This document shows, in pieces, positions 5,864 through 6,344 of a DNA stretch of 6,344 nt; positions within the stretch are counted from its first letter, which is position 1; each line of letters begins with the position of its first letter. The notes under the pieces were generated by a model. It was not told the origin of the DNA and made no database searches. It saw only the letters and a program-made list of their open reading frames with translations. Made by a program: the position numbers and the translations under genes. The stretch lies in assembly GCA_045644145.1 (NCBI GenBank), contig JAZRGK010000033.1:1-6344 (forward strand), given 5' to 3'. The stretch comes from Flemingiibacterium sp045644145 (lineage in GTDB: Bacteria; Bacillota; Clostridia; Oscillospirales; CAG-272).

Positions 5864-6277
5864 ATGAATATTATCGGCACATGGAAAGCTAAAAAAGTCG
5901 GTATGTTTGATGAAGAAATCGGAACGGTAATGAGAACCATTGAGGAAATCATGGCTATGGAAGAAACCGACGAAATCATCGAAGTAAAGCAAATGCTTAC
6001 TGTCACGGTAGTGTTTTCCGAGGGCGGCAAGCTGGAAATGCGCATTGTAGTTCTGCCGGAAGAAGTTGAAGCTGCTTTGGCAGACGGAGCCGTTATCGCT
6101 GAAGACGGTTCAACAACGATGATGGAAGCTGAATGGAAGATAGAGAACGGCGAGATATTCTATAATCTCGGCGATGAAGGCGAGATCGATGGAGAACCTA
6201 TCGACCCGTGGATCAAAGCGGATTATGACGAAGACGGTTGTCTTGTCATGACTAATCTCGCATTTGAAAAAGCGTAA
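5864..6277 (+). CDS. Small acidic protein, possibly lipocalin-like, function unknown
   Basis: This 137-residue protein starts at ATG 5864, 42 bases after the TPM gene. It has no signal peptide or membrane helix and is very acidic, with about 33 Asp/Glu against about 10 Lys/Arg. The opening NIIGTWKAKK resembles the first strand motif (GxW) of lipocalin-like beta-barrels. Later alternating segments (LTVTVVFSEGGKLEMRIVV; EAEWKIENGEIFYNL; GCLVMTNLAFEK) suggest successive beta strands, with a helical insertion rich in Met and Glu at about 22-45. The fold is inference, since such barrels share little sequence. It ends the gene set just before a terminator. It may bind a small hydrophobic ligand, or another member of the module, in the cytosol; nothing in the sequence decides this. 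Confidence 0.75.
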   Translation: MNIIGTWKAKKVGMFDEEIGTVMRTIEEIMAMEETDEIIEVKQMLTVTVVFSEGGKLEMRIVVLPEEVEAALADGAVIAEDGSTTMMEAEWKIENGEIFYNLGDEGEIDGEPIDPWIKADYDEDGCLVMTNLAFEKA

Positions 6278-6287
6278 ATCGCAACCT

Positions 6288-6312
6288 GGGGAACTCCGGT
6301 TCCCCTCTTCTC
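6288..6312 (+). terminator. Probable rho-independent terminator after the last gene
   Basis: GGGGAAC (6288-6294) and GTTCCCC (6299-6305) form a 7-bp GC-rich hairpin with loop TCCG, starting 11 bases after the stop codon. The following tract is TCTTCTC rather than a pure T-run, so termination may be partial or may depend on the next hairpin. Confidence 0.6.
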
Positions 6313-6344
6313 AAAGTGCTTCACATCGGTGGAGTATTTTGAGA
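6309..6344 (+). other. Strong 16-bp hairpin at the right edge of the window
   Basis: TCTCAAAGTGCTTCAC (6309-6324) pairs with GTGGAGTATTTTGAGA (6329-6344) around the tetraloop ATCG. Thirteen pairs are Watson-Crick and three are G.U (6316/6337, 6318/6335, 6321/6332). The G.U pairs hold only in + strand RNA; the other strand would show A/C mismatches. The stem reaches the last base, so it may be longer. Its left arm overlaps the pyrimidine tract of the preceding terminator. It could be a second terminator hairpin, an mRNA 3' end, or the leader structure of a gene beyond the window. Confidence 0.6.

Overview
The window is 6.3 kb of about 50% GC. Seven closely spaced genes all lie on the + strand and appear to form one transcription unit that starts upstream of the left edge. 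Every internal gene has a strong AAAGGAG-type ribosome binding site. The proteins look like those of anaerobic gut or rumen Clostridia, most likely the Ruminococcus/Oscillospiraceae group. This rests on recognising the families, not on any marker gene.

Layout. At the left are a 5'-incomplete putative lipoprotein made of two diverged copies of the same unit (2-847) and a small Trp-rich two-helix membrane protein (859-1158). The core follows: a YdjI-type SPFH protein with four C-terminal metal-ribbon motifs (1195-2604), a DUF4428 protein with a zinc-binding motif at each end (2739-3887), a YdjG-like protein with two N-terminal zinc ribbons and a C-terminal membrane anchor starting at TTG (3926-5011), and a YdjH-like secreted/membrane TPM-domain protein ending in a Ser/Gly-rich tail (5021-5821). 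A small, very acidic, possibly lipocalin-like protein (5864-6277) closes the set. It is followed by a likely terminator and a second strong hairpin at the right edge.

How the genes may work together. In Bacillus subtilis, ydjG, ydjH and ydjI follow pspA in one operon, and the SPFH protein YdjI links PspA to stressed membrane. Here the same three families recur in the order YdjI, DUF4428, YdjG, YdjH, with no PspA in the window. By inference this is a membrane-associated scaffold. SPFH oligomers and zinc-ribbon adaptors would act on the cytosolic face, and the TPM domain would report on the outside. Eight Cys-rich metal-binding motifs lie in three consecutive proteins.

The most striking non-coding feature is a compact predicted three-way-junction RNA (2636-2717) in the only long intergenic gap, between the SPFH and DUF4428 genes. 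It has a closing stem of at least 15 bp, two directly abutting inner hairpins, and loops that could pair GGC with GCC. A second element, a 16-bp hairpin whose three G.U pairs fit + strand RNA, occupies the last 36 bases. No rRNA, tRNA, CRISPR array, insertion sequence or phage gene was seen.
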